NCBI GenBank assembly: GCA_050013615.1
Contig: JBEKEX010000110.1
Coordinates: 1 to 8,752 of the forward strand
DNA length: 8,752 nucleotides
DNA from: JBEKEX01 sp050013615
GTDB taxonomy: Bacteria; Chloroflexota; Anaerolineae; Anaerolineales; Anaerolineaceae
Direction of reading: 5' to 3'
Shown here piece after piece: positions 6,932 through 8,752 of this stretch. Within the stretch, counting starts at the first letter, position 1. Every line of letters begins with the position of its first letter. A program made the position numbers and the translations under genes. Under the pieces are notes generated by a model that saw only the letters and a program-made list of their open reading frames with translations, was not told where the DNA came from and did no database searches.

Positions 6932-8677
6932 TTACGCTATGAAATCTCTAATCAGCTCGTGATAGGCGCCGTTGTGAGCAAGCAGCTCGCGGTGCTTGCC
7001 TTCTTCAACTACTTTGCCATTATCCAGCACGACGATTTGATCGGCCTCCTGGATCGTGGTCAGCCGATGCGCAATGATCAGCACCGTTCGCCCCTTGCAA
7101 ATCTCTCGGGTGGCGGCAGCAAGCTGGTCTTCGAGCTTGGGGTCGAGGTGCGCCGTCGGTTCGTCCAAAATTAACAATGCAGCATCTCGTAGAAACGCTC
7201 GCGCTAATGCTAAACGTTGGGCCTCACCGCCGCTCAGCCGTGTCCCCAATTCGCTGACGTTGGTATCAATGCCTTCCGGCAAAACCTCGATCCATTCTTG
7301 AAGGCGTGCTCTTTGGCAAGCCGTTGTTATTTCTTCCACAGTTGCATCTTGCTTGGCTATGCGCAGATTATAGAGGATCGACTCATGGTAAAGATAAGGC
7401 GTCTGCGATACCCAGGCAAGCTCCCTGCGCCACTGTGCTATGGGGATAGAGCCGAGTGGCATGCCATTTACCAAAATGCTGCCCCCCTGCGGCTCACTGA
7501 ACTTCAAGAGCAACTGCGCCACCGTGCTCTTCCCTGAGCCACTCTTCCCGACCAAGACCGTCATCGTATCAGCGGGGATATCGAACGTAACCCCTTGCAA
7601 CGCTTCCTGCTCGCGGCCAGGATAGGCAAAATGCACATCTTTGAATGCAATCGAAATGCCGCCCTTTCTATCGCTATCGAAAGACACCACCGGTGCTGCA
7701 GCCAGCTTTGCATCGTTTTCCAATGGCTCAAGGTCCAGAATGGCGAAGATGCGTTTCGCTGCCGTCACGCCGGTCGCAGAGGCGTGGTAACGCAGGGCCA
7801 GCAGCCGTAGTGGCATATAGAATTCGGGAGCGATGACCAGCAAAAAGAGCGCCTGTGAAAAAAGCATCTGACCTGCCAGCAAACGAAGCCCGACCTCCAC
7901 GGCCACGATGGCAACGCTGATCGTCCCAACCAGTTCCAGCACCAGCGCCGACAGAAAGGTAATCTTGAGCACGTTCATGGTCGCCTGGCGGTAGGTCTCA
8001 CTCACCCCGGAAACCTTTTGTGCAACAGTTTTGCTCTGTCCCAACAATTTCAGCGCCGTCAATCCCTGCAATGTATCCAGGAAATAGGCGCTCATGCGGC
8101 TCAAGACTGTGAACTGCCGCTTGGTGGCCGTCTCGGAGCTTTTTCCAATCAGCATCATAAAGACCGGGATCAAAGGAGCCGTCAGCACCAAAACGAGCGC
8201 CGAGAGCAAGTCCAGCGGGAACACGGCGACTAAAATAATAAGTGGCACCATCACCGCCAGCACCAACTGCGGCAGGTATTGGCTGAAATAAGCGTCCAGG
8301 GCTTCCACCCCCTGCAGAGCAGCCGTGACGAGCTCGCCGCTTTCTTCATCCTGCTTGAAGGCAGGCCCCAAGCGAAAAATGTGCTTCAGTAGCAGGTCAC
8401 GCAGATTGTTCTTAACCTGGACGGCTACTTGGTTAGCAGAAATTTCCTGCCCCCAGATGAAGATCGCCCGCAGGAAGAATACCACTAGCAACATCTGCAG
8501 AAGCGGCCATACTTCCCCCAACGACTGCTGTTCCAAAAACACGCCGTTGATCACCGAGGTGAGCAGCCTGGCCTGCGCCAACATCAGGATGCCGCCTATT
8601 AACCCAAACAGGATGGTCAAGGCCACGCCCCATCGGGCGGCTCGGGCCAACTGCAGCAGGCGTGCTTGGGTGCTCAT
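6932..8677 (-). CDS. cydD: Cytochrome bd assembly ABC transporter subunit CydD
   Basis: Other half (581 aa) of the CydDC ABC transporter in the cytoplasmic membrane. The membrane domain spans about residues 1-315 with six likely helices and the CydD-typical PEFYMPLR (284-291). The ATPase domain has Walker A GKSGSGKST (377-385), Q-loop Gln425, signature LSGGEAQR (481-488), Walker B LLILDEP (501-507) and H-loop His537. LSGGEAQRLALARA is characteristic of CydD. All nucleotide-binding motifs are intact in both subunits, so both sites look able to bind ATP. The ATG at 8677 is preferred: the longer TTG start at 8713 would add 12 unconserved residues and its codon lies in a good -35 box. No Shine-Dalgarno precedes the ATG; a promoter ending 7 nt before it suggests a leaderless mRNA. 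First gene of cydDC. Confidence 0.95.
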   Translation of the reverse strand: MSTQARLLQLARAARWGVALTILFGLIGGILMLAQARLLTSVINGVFLEQQSLGEVWPLLQMLLVVFFLRAIFIWGQEISANQVAVQVKNNLRDLLLKHIFRLGPAFKQDEESGELVTAALQGVEALDAYFSQYLPQLVLAVMVPLIILVAVFPLDLLSALVLVLTAPLIPVFMMLIGKSSETATKRQFTVLSRMSAYFLDTLQGLTALKLLGQSKTVAQKVSGVSETYRQATMNVLKITFLSALVLELVGTISVAIVAVEVGLRLLAGQMLFSQALFLLVIAPEFYMPLRLLALRYHASATGVTAAKRIFAILDLEPLENDAKLAAAPVVSFDSDRKGGISIAFKDVHFAYPGREQEALQGVTFDIPADTMTVLVGKSGSGKSTVAQLLLKFSEPQGGSILVNGMPLGSIPIAQWRRELAWVSQTPYLYHESILYNLRIAKQDATVEEITTACQRARLQEWIEVLPEGIDTNVSELGTRLSGGEAQRLALARAFLRDAALLILDEPTAHLDPKLEDQLAAATREICKGRTVLIIAHRLTTIQEADQIVVLDNGKVVEEGKHRELLAHNGAYHELIRDFIA

Positions 8678-8684
8678 GAAAACA

Positions 8685-8713
8685 ATTGTGCCCGAGAATG
8701 CAGTGCCCGTCAA
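8685..8713 (-). promoter_or_regulatory. Probable leaderless promoter of cydDC
   Basis: On the minus strand, TTGACG (8713-8708, 5 of 6 to the -35 consensus) is followed after exactly 17 nt by CACAAT (8690-8685, 4 of 6 to the -10). Only 7 nt (TGTTTTC) then separate the -10 from the ATG at 8677, so transcription would begin at or within a base of the start codon. The absence of any GGAGG-like sequence upstream of this ATG agrees with leaderless initiation. Confidence 0.5.
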
Positions 8714-8741
8714 CCGCGACCCTGTACCAACGTGTTAATAC

Positions 8742-8747
8742 TTGACA
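8742..8747 (+). promoter_or_regulatory. Possible -35 box of a rightward promoter at the window edge
   Basis: A perfect TTGACA on the plus strand, in the 39 bp upstream of the cydD promoter, points out of the window. Its -10 partner would lie beyond the end, so it may serve a divergent neighbour or be an operator half-site. It shares TTGACAT with the two motifs in the cydA/prfA region. Confidence 0.2.
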
Positions 8748-8752
8748 TAAGA

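Overview
The window holds seven complete protein-coding genes and almost no unused sequence. It comes from a bacterial chromosome, and nothing in it looks like a mobile element, RNA gene or CRISPR array. Base composition is near 50% GC. The gene order prfA-prmC-tsaC, the extended -10 promoter (TGGTATAAT) and the flavour of the proteins suggest a Chloroflexota (Anaerolineae-like) genome. That placement is an impression, not a proven assignment.

Layout from left to right. On the minus strand, cydB (7-1026) lies downstream of cydA (1037-2416). These are the two main subunits of a cytochrome bd quinol oxidase of the short Q-loop type. A 246-bp divergent intergenic region (2417-2662) carries promoter-like elements for both directions. 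On the plus strand follow three tightly overlapping translation genes: prfA (peptide release factor 1, 2663-3727), prmC (the methyltransferase that modifies the GGQ glutamine of release factors, 3717-4577) and tsaC (threonylcarbamoyl-AMP synthase for tRNA t6A, 4574-5191). Eight bases later, converging on tsaC, the minus strand resumes with cydC (5200-6930). It is preceded by cydD (6932-8675/8677), one base away. These two encode the heterodimeric ABC transporter needed to assemble cytochrome bd.

The four cyd genes form one functional module: CydAB is the oxidase and CydDC its assembly transporter. Here they are split into two minus-strand units (cydDC and cydAB) by the oppositely oriented prfA-prmC-tsaC operon, so cydAB needs its own promoter. 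The translation operon is also coherent, since PrmC methylates the product of the gene it overlaps. I found no unknown system. The most useful observations are the split cyd locus, a probable leaderless promoter on cydD that contrasts with very strong ribosome binding sites on cydA and cydB, a non-canonical NLPY in place of NPPY in PrmC, and a perfect inverted repeat covering both stop codons at the tsaC/cydC junction.
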